Shown here piece after piece: positions 42,875-51,105 of a stretch of 64,000 bases of DNA. Made by a program: the position numbers and the translations under genes. Numbering within the stretch: the stretch's first letter is position 1; the number at the start of each line of letters is the position of its first letter. This DNA comes from Phenylobacterium soli. GTDB lineage: Bacteria; Pseudomonadota; Alphaproteobacteria; Caulobacterales; Caulobacteraceae. The notes under the pieces were generated by a model. The model was given only the letters and a program-made list of their open reading frames with translations, was not told where the DNA came from and did no database searches. The stretch is taken from NCBI RefSeq assembly GCF_003254475.1, contig NZ_QFYQ01000001.1:2914001-2978000 (forward strand), in the 5' to 3' direction.

Positions 42875-43893
42875 GCGAGACCCTGGCGCCGGCGGCGGCC
42901 GGAACCGAGACGAAGCCTCGGCTCGGCTTCCTTGGAGTCGGCTGGATCGGCCGCCACCGCATGGAGGCGATCCTGGCCGAAGGCGCCTGCCAGGCCGCGG
43001 CGGTGGCGGACGCCTCGCCCGAGATGTGCGCCGAGGCGCTGAAGCTGGCGCCGCAAGCCCAGCTCGCCGGCTCGCTGGACGACCTGCTGGCCGCCGGTGT
43101 CGACGGCGTGGTCATCGCCACCCCCAGCGCCCTGCACGCCGAGCAGGCGATCGCCGCCCTCGAGGCCGGCGCAGCGGTCTTCTGCCAGAAGCCGCTCGGC
43201 CGCACGGCTGCGGAGGCGAAGGCGGTGGTGGACGCTGCGCGCCGGGCCGACCGGCTGCTGTGCGTCGACCTCTCCTACCGCTTCACCGAGGGCATGCGCG
43301 CGATCCGCGAGATCGTGGAGGCCGGCGGCCTTGGGCGCGTCTATGCCGTCGACCTCGTGTTCCACAACGCCTACGGCCCGGACAAGCCATGGTTCTATGA
43401 CCCGGCGCTCTCGGGTGGCGGCTGCGTCATGGATCTGGGCGTCCACCTGGTGGACCTGACGCTCTGGACCCTCGGCTTCCCGGCGGTCACCGACGTGCAG
43501 GCCCAGTTGCTGGCGGGCGGCGAGCCGCTCTCTGCGCGGCCCGACCGGGTGGAGGACTATGCGAGCGCCCTCCTCCAACTGGAGGGCGGGACCTCCGTCC
43601 GGCTTGCCTGTTCCTGGCGGCTGCACGCCGGGCGCGACGCGGAGATTTCGGCAGCCTTCTACGGCACGGACGGCGGCGCGGCCCTGCGCAATGTCGGCGG
43701 CTCGTTTTACGACTTCACGGCCGAGCGCTACCACGGCACCGCGAGCAAGACCCTCGCGTCCCCGCCCGACGCCTGGGGCGGTCGTGCGGCGGCCGACTGG
43801 GCGCGCCGCCTCGCCGCCGGTGAAGGCTTCGATCCCGCGGCCGAGCGGCTGGTCGAGGTGGCTCGAACCCTGGACAGGATCTACGGACGATGA
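42871..43893 (+). CDS. Gfo/Idh/MocA family oxidoreductase
   Basis: The ATG at 42871 overlaps the previous stop (ATGA). The 340-residue protein has an N-terminal NAD(P)-binding fold (RLGFLGVGWIGRHRMEAILA), the VDGVVIATPSALHAEQAIAA strand, and FCQKPLGRTAAEAK in place of the usual EKPxxxT. The C-terminal GFO_IDH domain has SYRFTEGMRAIREIVEAGGL and SGGGCVMDLGVHLVDLTLW with the catalytic Asp/His region. Members oxidise or dehydrate sugars and inositols. It is the middle gene of a three-gene operon with an MDR and a flavoprotein. Confidence 0.92.
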   Translation: MSETLAPAAAGTETKPRLGFLGVGWIGRHRMEAILAEGACQAAAVADASPEMCAEALKLAPQAQLAGSLDDLLAAGVDGVVIATPSALHAEQAIAALEAGAAVFCQKPLGRTAAEAKAVVDAARRADRLLCVDLSYRFTEGMRAIREIVEAGGLGRVYAVDLVFHNAYGPDKPWFYDPALSGGGCVMDLGVHLVDLTLWTLGFPAVTDVQAQLLAGGEPLSARPDRVEDYASALLQLEGGTSVRLACSWRLHAGRDAEISAAFYGTDGGAALRNVGGSFYDFTAERYHGTASKTLASPPDAWGGRAAADWARRLAAGEGFDPAAERLVEVARTLDRIYGR

Positions 43894-44495
43894 AGGCGCT
43901 GATCCTCAACTGCACCCTCAAGGCCTCGCCGGAAACCTCGAACACCGAAGCGCTCGCCCGGGTGCTGATGGGCGAATGGGCCAAGGACGGCATCGATTGC
44001 GAGCTCGTCCGGCTCGTCGACCTCGACATCAAGCCTGGAGTGAAGTCGGACGAGGGGGACGGCGACGCTTGGCCGGGGGTTCGCGCCAAGATCGCGGCCT
44101 GCGACATCCTGGTGATCGCCACCCCTACCTGGCTCGGCCAGATGTCCAGCGTCGCCAAGCGGGCGCTGGAGCGGATGGACGCCTTCTTCAGCGAGATGGA
44201 CGACCAGGGCCACACCCTCGCGATGGGCAAGGTCGCCGGCGTCGTGGTGACCGGCAACGAAGACGGGGCGCACCACATCGTCGGCACCGTCAGCCAGGCG
44301 CTCATCGACGTGGGCTTCACGGTGCCTGGCCAATCGTGGACCTATTGGCACCTGGGGCCCGGCCCCGGTCCGGATTACACGGAGACCGCGCAGGCCCACG
44401 ACTACTCGGACAAGGTCGGCCGCAACGCCGCCCGCAACCTCGCCTGGGCGGCCCGCGCCCTGGCCGCATCGCCGGCGCCGCGCCAGGAAGCCTGA
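43890..44495 (+). CDS. NADPH-dependent FMN reductase / flavodoxin-fold protein
   Basis: The ATG at 43890 is again coupled by ATGA. The 201-residue protein begins KALILNCTLKASPETSNTEA, the FMN phosphate loop of the flavodoxin_2/FMN_red family, followed by CDILVIATPTWLGQMSSVAK and KVAGVVVTGNEDGAHHIVGT, typical flavin-isoalloxazine contacts. It probably uses NAD(P)H to reduce FMN or a quinone. No terminator is obvious after it; an inverted repeat (CACATC...GATGTG flanking GGTTAACC) is at 44507-44529. Confidence 0.9.
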   Translation: MKALILNCTLKASPETSNTEALARVLMGEWAKDGIDCELVRLVDLDIKPGVKSDEGDGDAWPGVRAKIAACDILVIATPTWLGQMSSVAKRALERMDAFFSEMDDQGHTLAMGKVAGVVVTGNEDGAHHIVGTVSQALIDVGFTVPGQSWTYWHLGPGPGPDYTETAQAHDYSDKVGRNAARNLAWAARALAASPAPRQEA

Positions 44496-44572
44496 GCGCC
44501 GGAAGTCACATCTGGTTAACCGTGATGTGGTGATGCTCAAGGCCCCTTCGTGGGAAAGCCAGTTCCGAGTCG

Positions 44573-44773
44573 ATGATCCTCAATCCGTTCAAGCTGAAGG
44601 CCGGCCTCGCCCTTTCCGAAGAGGCCGATGACCTGGAGGCCCGCTTCGGGCCGGCCGGCGCCGTTCGTCACGTGCGCGACCAGATCGCCCTGTCGCGCCG
44701 CAGCGCCCGCCAGCACCTCTATCGGCTGCACGACGAGATCGTCCGCCGTCACCCTTCAGTCTCGCCGGCGTAA
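44573..44773 (+). CDS. Small protein, unknown function
   Basis: The 66-residue product MILNPFKLKAGLALSEEADD... is followed by a helical, basic segment (VRHVRDQIALSRRSARQHLY). It is acidic and then basic and has no membrane segment, so it may be a cytoplasmic helical protein. The next small gene starts 7 bases after its stop, consistent with an operon. Coding reality is supported only by spacing and composition. Confidence 0.55.
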   Translation: MILNPFKLKAGLALSEEADDLEARFGPAGAVRHVRDQIALSRRSARQHLYRLHDEIVRRHPSVSPA

Positions 44774-44780
44774 GTTGCCG

Positions 44781-44924
44781 ATGTCCCCCCGCCGCATGGA
44801 TCGGGCCCAACGGATGCGCGCTCAGCGCCTCTGGTGGGAACGCAACGGCGCGTTCTTCCGCGGTTTCCTGGTGGGCGTGGCGGTCACGACGGTGGTGGCC
44901 TGGCTGATCGTGCGGTTCGTCTAG
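44781..44924 (+). CDS. Small single-pass membrane protein
   Basis: A 47-codon frame starting at the ATG at 44781 has a strongly basic N-terminus (MSPRRMDRAQRMRAQRLWWE) and then one hydrophobic helix (FFRGFLVGVAVTTVVAWLIV) ending RFV. That is a typical N-in single-pass inner-membrane protein. It is spaced 7 bases after the preceding small gene. Confidence 0.6.
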   Translation: MSPRRMDRAQRMRAQRLWWERNGAFFRGFLVGVAVTTVVAWLIVRFV

Positions 44925-44990
44925 CCGAGGCTGATCCGAACGCCGGGCGCGAGCGTATCCGGCTGACAGCAGCTTCGAGAGACCCCTTAC

Positions 44991-46430
44991 GTGACCGTCC
45001 TGGTGTGGTTTCGGCGCGACCTGCGGCTGGCCGACAATCCGGCCCTGGCCCAGGCGATCGCGACCGGCGAACCGATCCTGCCCTTGTATGTATTGGACGA
45101 CGAGGACGCCGGATGCTGGGCGCCCGGCGCCGCCTCGCGGTGGTGGCTGCACGGCTCCCTGACGGCTCTTGACGCCGACCTGAAGGCGCGCTCGGGCGGA
45201 CGCGGCCTCGCCCTTCGCCGCGGGTCGGCCGAACGGGTTGTCGGCGATCTGGCCCGAACCGCGGGCGTCAGCGCGGTTCTCTGGAACCGGTGCTACGAGC
45301 CCTGGGCCGTCGCCCGCGACGCACGGCTGATGATGTCGCTGCGCCAGAGCGGAATCGCCGCGATCTCGTTCAACGGCTCGCTGCTGACCGAGCCGGGACA
45401 CTTCCTGAACCGCCAGGGCGAGCCCTATCGCGTATTCACGCCCTTCTGGCGGGCCCTGCGCGCCCAGGCCGAGCCGGTGGGCGCCTCGCGGCCGCCGGAG
45501 CGGATCGACATCGCGGGCGCGCCGAGCGAGCGGCTGGCGGACTGGGATCTCCTGCCGACCCGCCCCGATTGGGCGGGCGGACTGCGCGAAACCTGGACGC
45601 CGGGCGAGGCCGGCGCGCGGGCCCGGCTCAAGGCGTTCCTCGCGGGCGCGGTCTTCGAGTATGGCGACATGCGCAATCGCCCCGATCGGTCCGGAACCTC
45701 GCGGCTCTCCCCTCACCTGCACTTCGGCGAGATCAGCCCCTGGGCGGTCTGGCGGGCCGTGACGACGGCGGGAATGGCCAGGACGGGCGAGCCGTTCTCG
45801 GCGGGCGTCGACACCTTCCTGTCGGAGCTCGCGTGGCGTGAGTTCAGCGCCCATCTGCTGTTCCACTTCCCGGACCTGCCGACGAAGGCGCTGAAGCCGG
45901 AGTATGACCGGGTCGGCTGGCGACACGACCGTGCCGGCCTGGAGGCCTGGCGGCGCGGTAGGACCGGCTATCCGATCGTCGACGCCGGCATGCGCGAGCT
46001 GTGGGCGACCGGCTGGATGCACAACCGGGTGCGGATGATCGTCGCCTCCCTCCTCATCAAGGACCTGCTCATCGACTGGCGCGAGGGCGAGGCCTGGTTC
46101 TGGGACACCCTGGTGGACGCCGATCTCGCGAACAATGCGGCCAGCTGGCAGTGGGTGGCCGGGTCCGGCGCCGACGCCTCGCCCTGGTTCCGCATCTTCA
46201 ATCCAGTGACTCAGGGCGAGACCTTCGACCCGGACGGCGACTACGTGAGGCGCTGGATCCCCGAGCTGGCGAAGCTGCCGACGCGGGCCATCCACGCGCC
46301 CTGGACCGCGGGCGCGGCGGACCTGGCCGCCGCCGGCGTGCGCCTCGGCGACACCTACCCCCGGCCGATTGTCGACCATGCCGAGGCGCGGCGCCGGACC
46401 CTCGACGCCTACGCCGTGACCAAGGCCTGA
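44991..46430 (+). CDS. phrB: Deoxyribodipyrimidine photolyase (cryptochrome/photolyase family)
   Basis: Starts with GTG at 44991; 479 residues, as in class I CPD photolyases. The N-terminal photolyase domain starts TVLVWFRRDLRLADNPALAQ. The FAD domain has TFLSELAWREFSAHLLFHFP, GWRHDRAGLEAWRRGRTGYP (IVDAGMREL), WMHNRVRMIVASLLIKDLLI and DADLANNAASWQWVAGSGAD, including the Asn/Trp-rich lesion pocket, then PWFRIFNPVTQGETFDP. It repairs UV-induced cyclobutane dimers with blue light. It converges with the oligopeptidase gene four bases later. Confidence 0.96.
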   Translation: MTVLVWFRRDLRLADNPALAQAIATGEPILPLYVLDDEDAGCWAPGAASRWWLHGSLTALDADLKARSGGRGLALRRGSAERVVGDLARTAGVSAVLWNRCYEPWAVARDARLMMSLRQSGIAAISFNGSLLTEPGHFLNRQGEPYRVFTPFWRALRAQAEPVGASRPPERIDIAGAPSERLADWDLLPTRPDWAGGLRETWTPGEAGARARLKAFLAGAVFEYGDMRNRPDRSGTSRLSPHLHFGEISPWAVWRAVTTAGMARTGEPFSAGVDTFLSELAWREFSAHLLFHFPDLPTKALKPEYDRVGWRHDRAGLEAWRRGRTGYPIVDAGMRELWATGWMHNRVRMIVASLLIKDLLIDWREGEAWFWDTLVDADLANNAASWQWVAGSGADASPWFRIFNPVTQGETFDPDGDYVRRWIPELAKLPTRAIHAPWTAGAADLAAAGVRLGDTYPRPIVDHAEARRRTLDAYAVTKA

Positions 46431-46434
46431 GCCG

Positions 46435-48522
46435 TCAGTCCATCAGCTGTTGCGACAGGTAGGTGTATTCCAGCGCCAGTCGCAGGGCGGTCTCGTTGAG
46501 GTTGGCCGCCGCGGCGTGTCCGCCCTCCATGTTCTCGTAATAGAGATAGTCGTAGCCGAGCGCCTTCAAGCGCGCGGCGGCCTTGCGGGCATGGGCCGGA
46601 TGGACCCGGTCGTCCTTGGTCGAGGTCTCGATATAGACCCGCGGATAGGGCTGGCCAGCCTTGAGGTTCTGCAGCGGCGAATAGCCCTCGATGACCCTGC
46701 GCTCCTCGGGATTGGCCGGGTCGCCATACTCGCCGACCCACGAGGCTCCGGCGCCGATGCGCGTGTAGTTGATCATGTCAAACAGCGGCACCTGGATGAC
46801 CACGGCGCGATAGAGCTCCGGGCGCTTGGTGAGGGCCACGCCCATCAACAGGCCGCCGTTGGAGCCGCCCATGATGCCGAGACGCCGCGGGCTGGTGATC
46901 TCCCGGTGGATGAGGTCCTGGCTGACCGCGAAGAAGTCGTCATAGACCCGCATGCGGTTGAGCTTCAGGCCGGCGTTGTGCCAGCGCGGCCCGAACTCGC
47001 CACCGCCGCGAATGTTGGCGACCACATAGACCCCGCCCCGCTCCAGCCAGAGCTTCCCGACGGTGGCGGCGTAGGCCGGCGTCATCGAGACCTGGAAGCC
47101 GCCGTAGGCGTAGAGCAGCGTCGGCGCCTGGCCGTCGAGCTTCAGGTCCTTGGGCCGGACGACGAAATACGGGACCTTCGTACCGTCCTTCGACGTGGCC
47201 CAGTGCTGCTCCACCACATCCTTCGAAGCGTCGAAGCGCGCGGGCAGGCTCTTGAGCTTGACCGGCTCGCCGCCCGTCGCGTCCGCCAGCCACTGGGTGG
47301 ACGGGGAGAGGAAGCCGGTCACCGACAGGATCAGCCGGTTGTCGTGCTCCGAAGCCGAGGCGATGTGGATCGAGGAATCCTTCGGCAGGTCGAGGCGCGT
47401 GGCGGTCCAGCCCGTCTCGCCCGGCGCGAAGGAGAGGACCTGGCCCTTTACATTGTCATAGAGGGCGACCACCAGCCGGTCGCGCGTCGAGGCCACCTGC
47501 TCCACGGACTGGCTCGGCGTGGGGCGAAGGACGAGCGAGGGCTTGGGATGAGCCGGGTCGGCCTGGAGGGCCACAAGATCAAGGCTCAGCAGGTCGCCCT
47601 CCTGGAAGCCGGCCTCCGGCCAGTCCTGCTCCAGCGTCAGGATCACCCGGCCCGCCACATAGGCCTGCACGGTGGAGCGGGTCGGCAGGCCGGTCTTCAC
47701 CGCGCCGCCATCCGTGAGGATCAGGTGCTCGGTGTTGAAGAAGTCGAGGGCGCGCTCGATCAGGACGGCGCGCGCGGTCCCGTCGGGGTCGCGCAGCACA
47801 ACGGGCGAGACGGCGACGTCCTTGACCTGGCCGCGATAGACCTCGCGGGCGGCGTCCAGCGGCTCGCCGCGCTTGAGCAGCTTCACGACATAGGGATAGC
47901 CGCTCTCGGTGACCTCGCCCTTGCTCCACTCGGTGGCGACGACGAGCGTGTCGCGATCCACCCAGTCGACGTTCGGCTTGGCCTCGGGCAGCTGGAAGCC
48001 GCCGTCCACGAAGCGGCGCTCGACGGCGTCGAACTCGCGCACCACCGCCGCGTCCTTGCCGCCGTTGGAGAGCCGGATCAGGCAGTAGCGGTCGTCGGGC
48101 GCGAGGCAGGTGGCGCCGCCGAACACCCAGGTCACGCCCTCCGCCTTGGCCAGGGCGTCGACGTCGAGCAGGGTGCGCCACTCTGGCGCGGCGCTCCGGT
48201 AGCTCTCCGGCGAAATGGTGCGCCAGAGCCCCTGGACGTGGTCCTGGTCCTGCCAGAAGTCGCGCAGCGCCCCGTCGCCGGCGAAGGCGACGTTGGGGAT
48301 GCGATCCTTCGCGGTGACGATCTTGAGCGCCTCGTCGTGCAAGGCCGCGTAGCGCGGGTCGGACTGCAGGCGCGGCAAGGAGGCGGCGTTCTCCGCCTTG
48401 GCCCAGGCGATCGCCTCGGCGCCCTCGATCTCCTCCAGGGCGGCGTCGCTGGGCGTGCGGGAAGGCTGGGACGCCGCGGCCATGAGGAAGACTCCCGCGA
48501 GGATGATGGCGATGGAACGCAT
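46435..48522 (-). CDS. Prolyl oligopeptidase family (S9) serine peptidase
   Basis: The 695-residue protein has a signal peptide (MRSIAIILAGVFLMAAASQP), an N-terminal beta-propeller (from about residue 90 to 420), and a C-terminal alpha/beta-hydrolase domain: YGGFQVSMTPAYAATVGKLW, VVANIRGGGEFGPRWHNAGL, and the nucleophile Ser554 in GIMGGSNGGLLMG. Asp638 is in TSTKDDRVHPAHA and His669 in EGGHAAAANL. It cleaves short peptides after proline, probably in the periplasm. It is convergent with the photolyase and divergent from the CBS protein gene. Confidence 0.95.
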   Translation of the reverse strand: MRSIAIILAGVFLMAAASQPSRTPSDAALEEIEGAEAIAWAKAENAASLPRLQSDPRYAALHDEALKIVTAKDRIPNVAFAGDGALRDFWQDQDHVQGLWRTISPESYRSAAPEWRTLLDVDALAKAEGVTWVFGGATCLAPDDRYCLIRLSNGGKDAAVVREFDAVERRFVDGGFQLPEAKPNVDWVDRDTLVVATEWSKGEVTESGYPYVVKLLKRGEPLDAAREVYRGQVKDVAVSPVVLRDPDGTARAVLIERALDFFNTEHLILTDGGAVKTGLPTRSTVQAYVAGRVILTLEQDWPEAGFQEGDLLSLDLVALQADPAHPKPSLVLRPTPSQSVEQVASTRDRLVVALYDNVKGQVLSFAPGETGWTATRLDLPKDSSIHIASASEHDNRLILSVTGFLSPSTQWLADATGGEPVKLKSLPARFDASKDVVEQHWATSKDGTKVPYFVVRPKDLKLDGQAPTLLYAYGGFQVSMTPAYAATVGKLWLERGGVYVVANIRGGGEFGPRWHNAGLKLNRMRVYDDFFAVSQDLIHREITSPRRLGIMGGSNGGLLMGVALTKRPELYRAVVIQVPLFDMINYTRIGAGASWVGEYGDPANPEERRVIEGYSPLQNLKAGQPYPRVYIETSTKDDRVHPAHARKAAARLKALGYDYLYYENMEGGHAAAANLNETALRLALEYTYLSQQLMD

Positions 48523-48656
48523 GAGGCCCGATTGACGCTGGTTCGGGGGCGAAGCTCAAGGCCGGAGGCGATGGCCCGGCGGGATTGATCCGCGTCAAGG
48601 TGGACATCCCCCGCCGGTCCAGCCTCGCGGCGGATCAGACCGAAAAGGAGCCAGCC

Positions 48657-49076
48657 ATGAAGGTCAAGGACGCCATGCATCCGGGCGTCATCTGCGTGGA
48701 GCCGGACACCCCGATCCGCGACGTGGCGCGCACGATGAAACAGGAAGACGTGGGGGCGATCCCGGTGAAGTCGGACGGCGAGCTCGTCGGCATGATCACC
48801 GACCGCGACCTCGCCTGCCGGGCGCTGTGCGACGGCCTAGATGTCGCGACTCTCAGGGCCCGCGACGTGATGACCAGGGGCGCGATCTGCTGCCTGGCGG
48901 GCGACGACATCTCGGACGCCCTCGGCGTGATGGAAGGCCAGAAGATCCGCCGCCTGCCGGTCATGGACCGCGACGGAGCCCTGGTCGGCATGCTGAGCCT
49001 CGGCGACATCTCGCGCGGGGTCAGCGACAAGGTCTCGGGCGAAGTCCTGAAATCGGTGACGGCGCACCACCGCTAG
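48657..49076 (+). CDS. Two-CBS-domain protein
   Basis: AAAAGGAG before the ATG at 48657 supports the start; 139 residues. Both CBS modules are clear: MHPGVICVEPDTPIRDVART with GAIPVKSDGELVGMITDRDL, then DVMTRGAICCLAGDDISDAL with RRLPVMDRDGALVGMLSLGD. Such stand-alone Bateman modules bind adenine nucleotides or SAM and are often stress regulated. Its stop shares CTAG at 49073-49076 with a small convergent gene. Confidence 0.93.
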   Translation: MKVKDAMHPGVICVEPDTPIRDVARTMKQEDVGAIPVKSDGELVGMITDRDLACRALCDGLDVATLRARDVMTRGAICCLAGDDISDALGVMEGQKIRRLPVMDRDGALVGMLSLGDISRGVSDKVSGEVLKSVTAHHR

Positions 49077-49231
49077 GCGCCGCGCGCCTCGCGCCAGATG
49101 GCGAGCGCCAGCTTCGGGCGGACCAGGAACAGGCCGGTCCAGACCGCCAGGGCGGCGGCGCGGCGAAGCGCGTTGCGGCGCGGGCGGACGTCGAGTTCGA
49201 AGACGGCGGCGTAGTCGCAGGCGATGGTCAT
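49073..49231 (-). CDS. Small 52-residue protein with a hydrophobic segment
   Basis: GAGGAG six bases before the ATG at 49231 strongly supports this short gene. The product MTIACDYAAVFELDVRPRRN... has a basic patch and one hydrophobic helix (ALAVWTGLFLVRPKLALAIW). It is read away from the WYL regulator gene (stop 49269), 37 bases downstream on the same strand, so the two may be co-transcribed. Function unknown. Its stop overlaps the CBS stop in CTAG. Confidence 0.6.
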   Translation of the reverse strand: MTIACDYAAVFELDVRPRRNALRRAAALAVWTGLFLVRPKLALAIWREARGA

Positions 49232-49268
49232 GGGGCTCTCCTCGTTCACGGGACGAGGCGTATCGGCC

Positions 49269-50258
49269 CTATGCGTCAGATCCGGACGTATGCGCCTTGC
49301 GGGCCAGCTCGATCTGCTCGACGAGCGTGTCCTTCAGGACCTGCGGCGCCACCACCTGCACCTGGTCGCCCCAGGTGAAGAGGTGCCAGGCGAGTTCCCG
49401 CATGCCCGACGCGCGGAAGCGGACGATCACCGACCCGTCCGTCTGCTGCTCGAGGCTCTGGTCGGAATGGAAGCGCCAGCGCAACGCCCCCTCCGCCGAG
49501 GCCGGCAGGATGCGGAGCACCACGTCCTGGGTGTCGTCCTGATAGATGCCGAAGCTCTCGTCGGCGTAGTCCTGCAGCGAGAAGGCAGGATCGCGGCGCG
49601 CAGGCCTGTCCGTGACGTCCGGGTCCTTGATCCGGTCGAGGCGCCAGTTGCGTGGCTTGCCCTCGCCCTCGGCCGCGACCAGGTAGTTCGCCCGGCCGAA
49701 CAGGATGCCGTAGGGCGCGACCTCGCGCACCCGCCCCGGCTGGGAGCCGCCCTCGTAGCGGAACGTGAGCGTGGCCGCCGCCTTCAGGGCCTCGCGCACG
49801 GCCGAGAGGACCGTCTCGTCCTCGAACGGCCTCGGACCGGCCTGCACCGCGATGGTCTCGGCCTGGAGCAGCGCCTCCAGATCGGGCGCCAGGCGGCGCC
49901 GCGCCGCGGCGCGGGTCGCGGACAGCACCTTCTGCTCCAGGGATTTCAGAGCCTGGGCGCGCGCCGAGGCGCCCTGGGCCGCGAAGGTCTCGGCCGCGGT
50001 GGCGAGGGCCGCCAGCTCCTCGGCCGTCGGCGCCTGGAAGAGCCCGTCGAGCCCGGCCGGGATGCGGAAGCGCCGGGTCGGCGGATCCTCCACCTCCTCC
50101 ATCTGCGGGAAGACCTCGCGGACGGCGTCGCGCATGCGCTCGGCGGTGCGGCGGCCGACGCCCAGCCGCTGCGCGATCTCATCGAGGGTGAGGCCCTCGG
50201 CCGTGCTGGCGAGCATCCGCGCCAGCTCCAGCAGGCGGCCGGCCTTTTCGTGCCTCAT
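49269..50258 (-). CDS. WYL-domain transcriptional regulator (YafY/DeoR-like HTH)
   Basis: The 329-residue protein has an N-terminal HTH (KAGRLLELARMLASTAEGLT, EIAQRLGVGRRTAERMRDAV), a middle WYL-domain region with VREVAPYGILFGRANYLVA and NWRLDRIKDPDVTDRP, and a C-terminal WCX extension (ASGMRELAWHLFTWGDQVQV). WYL regulators sense ssDNA or ligands and regulate DNA-damage or defence genes. It is divergent from a small protein gene (50334) that it may control. Confidence 0.93.
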   Translation of the reverse strand: MRHEKAGRLLELARMLASTAEGLTLDEIAQRLGVGRRTAERMRDAVREVFPQMEEVEDPPTRRFRIPAGLDGLFQAPTAEELAALATAAETFAAQGASARAQALKSLEQKVLSATRAAARRRLAPDLEALLQAETIAVQAGPRPFEDETVLSAVREALKAAATLTFRYEGGSQPGRVREVAPYGILFGRANYLVAAEGEGKPRNWRLDRIKDPDVTDRPARRDPAFSLQDYADESFGIYQDDTQDVVLRILPASAEGALRWRFHSDQSLEQQTDGSVIVRFRASGMRELAWHLFTWGDQVQVVAPQVLKDTLVEQIELARKAHTSGSDA

Positions 50259-50333
50259 CTAAGGTACGTCCGATTCTGTCGCGCCAGCCGATCAAACCCT
50301 AGCCATCGACATCCCGCAACGGAGTTCGGACCG

Positions 50334-50621
50334 ATGGCTTCCTACCGTCCCTTCCGCCCCGCCTACCGCCGCCCCGCCCGCGCCCTGCCGCAGCTGGAGC
50401 GCCCGGCTCTTCCCGCCGCCGTGGTCGACGCGGTGCTGCGCTTCCACGACGAGGAGCAGGACCAGGGCGCCGGCCGCACCCTGCTTCGGCTGTCGCAACG
50501 CCGCCTGAGGGACAAGGAGATCCGCGCGGCCCTCGGCGAGCTGACCGCGCGCGCCGCCAACGTCTCGATCCTGTGGAACGAGCGCGAGGGCGAGATCATC
50601 CGGGTGCTGGAGGCGGCGTGA
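50334..50621 (+). CDS. Small basic protein, unknown function, divergent from the WYL regulator
   Basis: The ATG at 50334 is preceded by GGAG; the 95-residue product is very Arg/Pro-rich at its N-terminus (MASYRPFRPAYRRPARALPQ) and then helical (AAVVDAVLRFHDEEQDQGAG, TLLRLSQRRLRDKEIRAALG), ending NVSILWNEREGEIIRVLEAA. I do not recognise the family. Position opposite a WYL regulator makes it a candidate target. Confidence 0.65.
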   Translation: MASYRPFRPAYRRPARALPQLERPALPAAVVDAVLRFHDEEQDQGAGRTLLRLSQRRLRDKEIRAALGELTARAANVSILWNEREGEIIRVLEAA

Positions 50622-50627
50622 TCGGCG

Positions 50628-50752
50628 ATGCTCCCCTTGAGGGGGAGCTGTCGCGAAGCGACTAAGGCGTTGAGAGGCAGGGCCTTTGATGTTCGTGGAC
50701 TTCAACCCCCTCCGGCCCTCCGGGCCACCTCCCCCTGGAGGGGAGGATCTAT
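50628..50752. repeat. Palindromic GC-rich intergenic repeat-like element
   Basis: This 125-base gap has several nested palindromes: CTCCCC-TTGA-GGGGGAG (near 50632-50650), GTCGCGAAGCGAC, and a distal CTCCCC...GGGGAG near 50727-50747. The style (alternating C-rich and G-rich hairpins with a TCGCGAAGCGA core) is that of dispersed repeats common in this group. It resembles but is not identical to the 38399-38548 element. Confidence 0.45.
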
Positions 50753-51105
50753 AGTCCTTCGTGCTTGTAGCTCGGCTGGTCGATGGCGAGCTGGTCCAGG
50801 ACGTTGGCGCGCAGGGCGGGCAGCAGTCCCGGCGTCTGGGCGTTCATCTCGCCGGCGCGCAGCTTCTCGCAGAGCTCCCAGTTCAGCGCCTCGAATGTGC
50901 CGCCGTGGCCGAGGATCGGCTCCAGGCGCTGGACGGCGGCGGCCTTGGCCTCGTCGCCCAGCTTCAGCTCGCGCGCGACGGCGGCGATGGCGTTGGCGGC
51001 GACGCGGGCCAGGAACTGGTTGCGCGGGTCGAGCTGGGGCCGGATCTCGTCGATCCAGCGGCCGACGGCCTCGGCCAGTTCCTCGGGCTTCGGGTGGGTG
51101 ATCAC
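50749..51105 (-). CDS. DUF6285-like protein coupled to a phosphotransferase
   Basis: The GTG at 51105 overlaps the upstream stop as GTGA, which fixes the start; 118 residues. The product is helical: THPKPEELAEAVGRWIDEIR, QFLARVAANAIAAVARELKL, then WELCEKLRAGEMNAQTPGLL and LRANVLDQLAIDQPSYKHEG. This matches the DUF6285 pattern, a small helical protein usually encoded next to an aminoglycoside-phosphotransferase-like gene and an acyl-CoA dehydrogenase, as here. Function unknown. Confidence 0.82.
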   Translation of the reverse strand: MITHPKPEELAEAVGRWIDEIRPQLDPRNQFLARVAANAIAAVARELKLGDEAKAAAVQRLEPILGHGGTFEALNWELCEKLRAGEMNAQTPGLLPALRANVLDQLAIDQPSYKHEGL

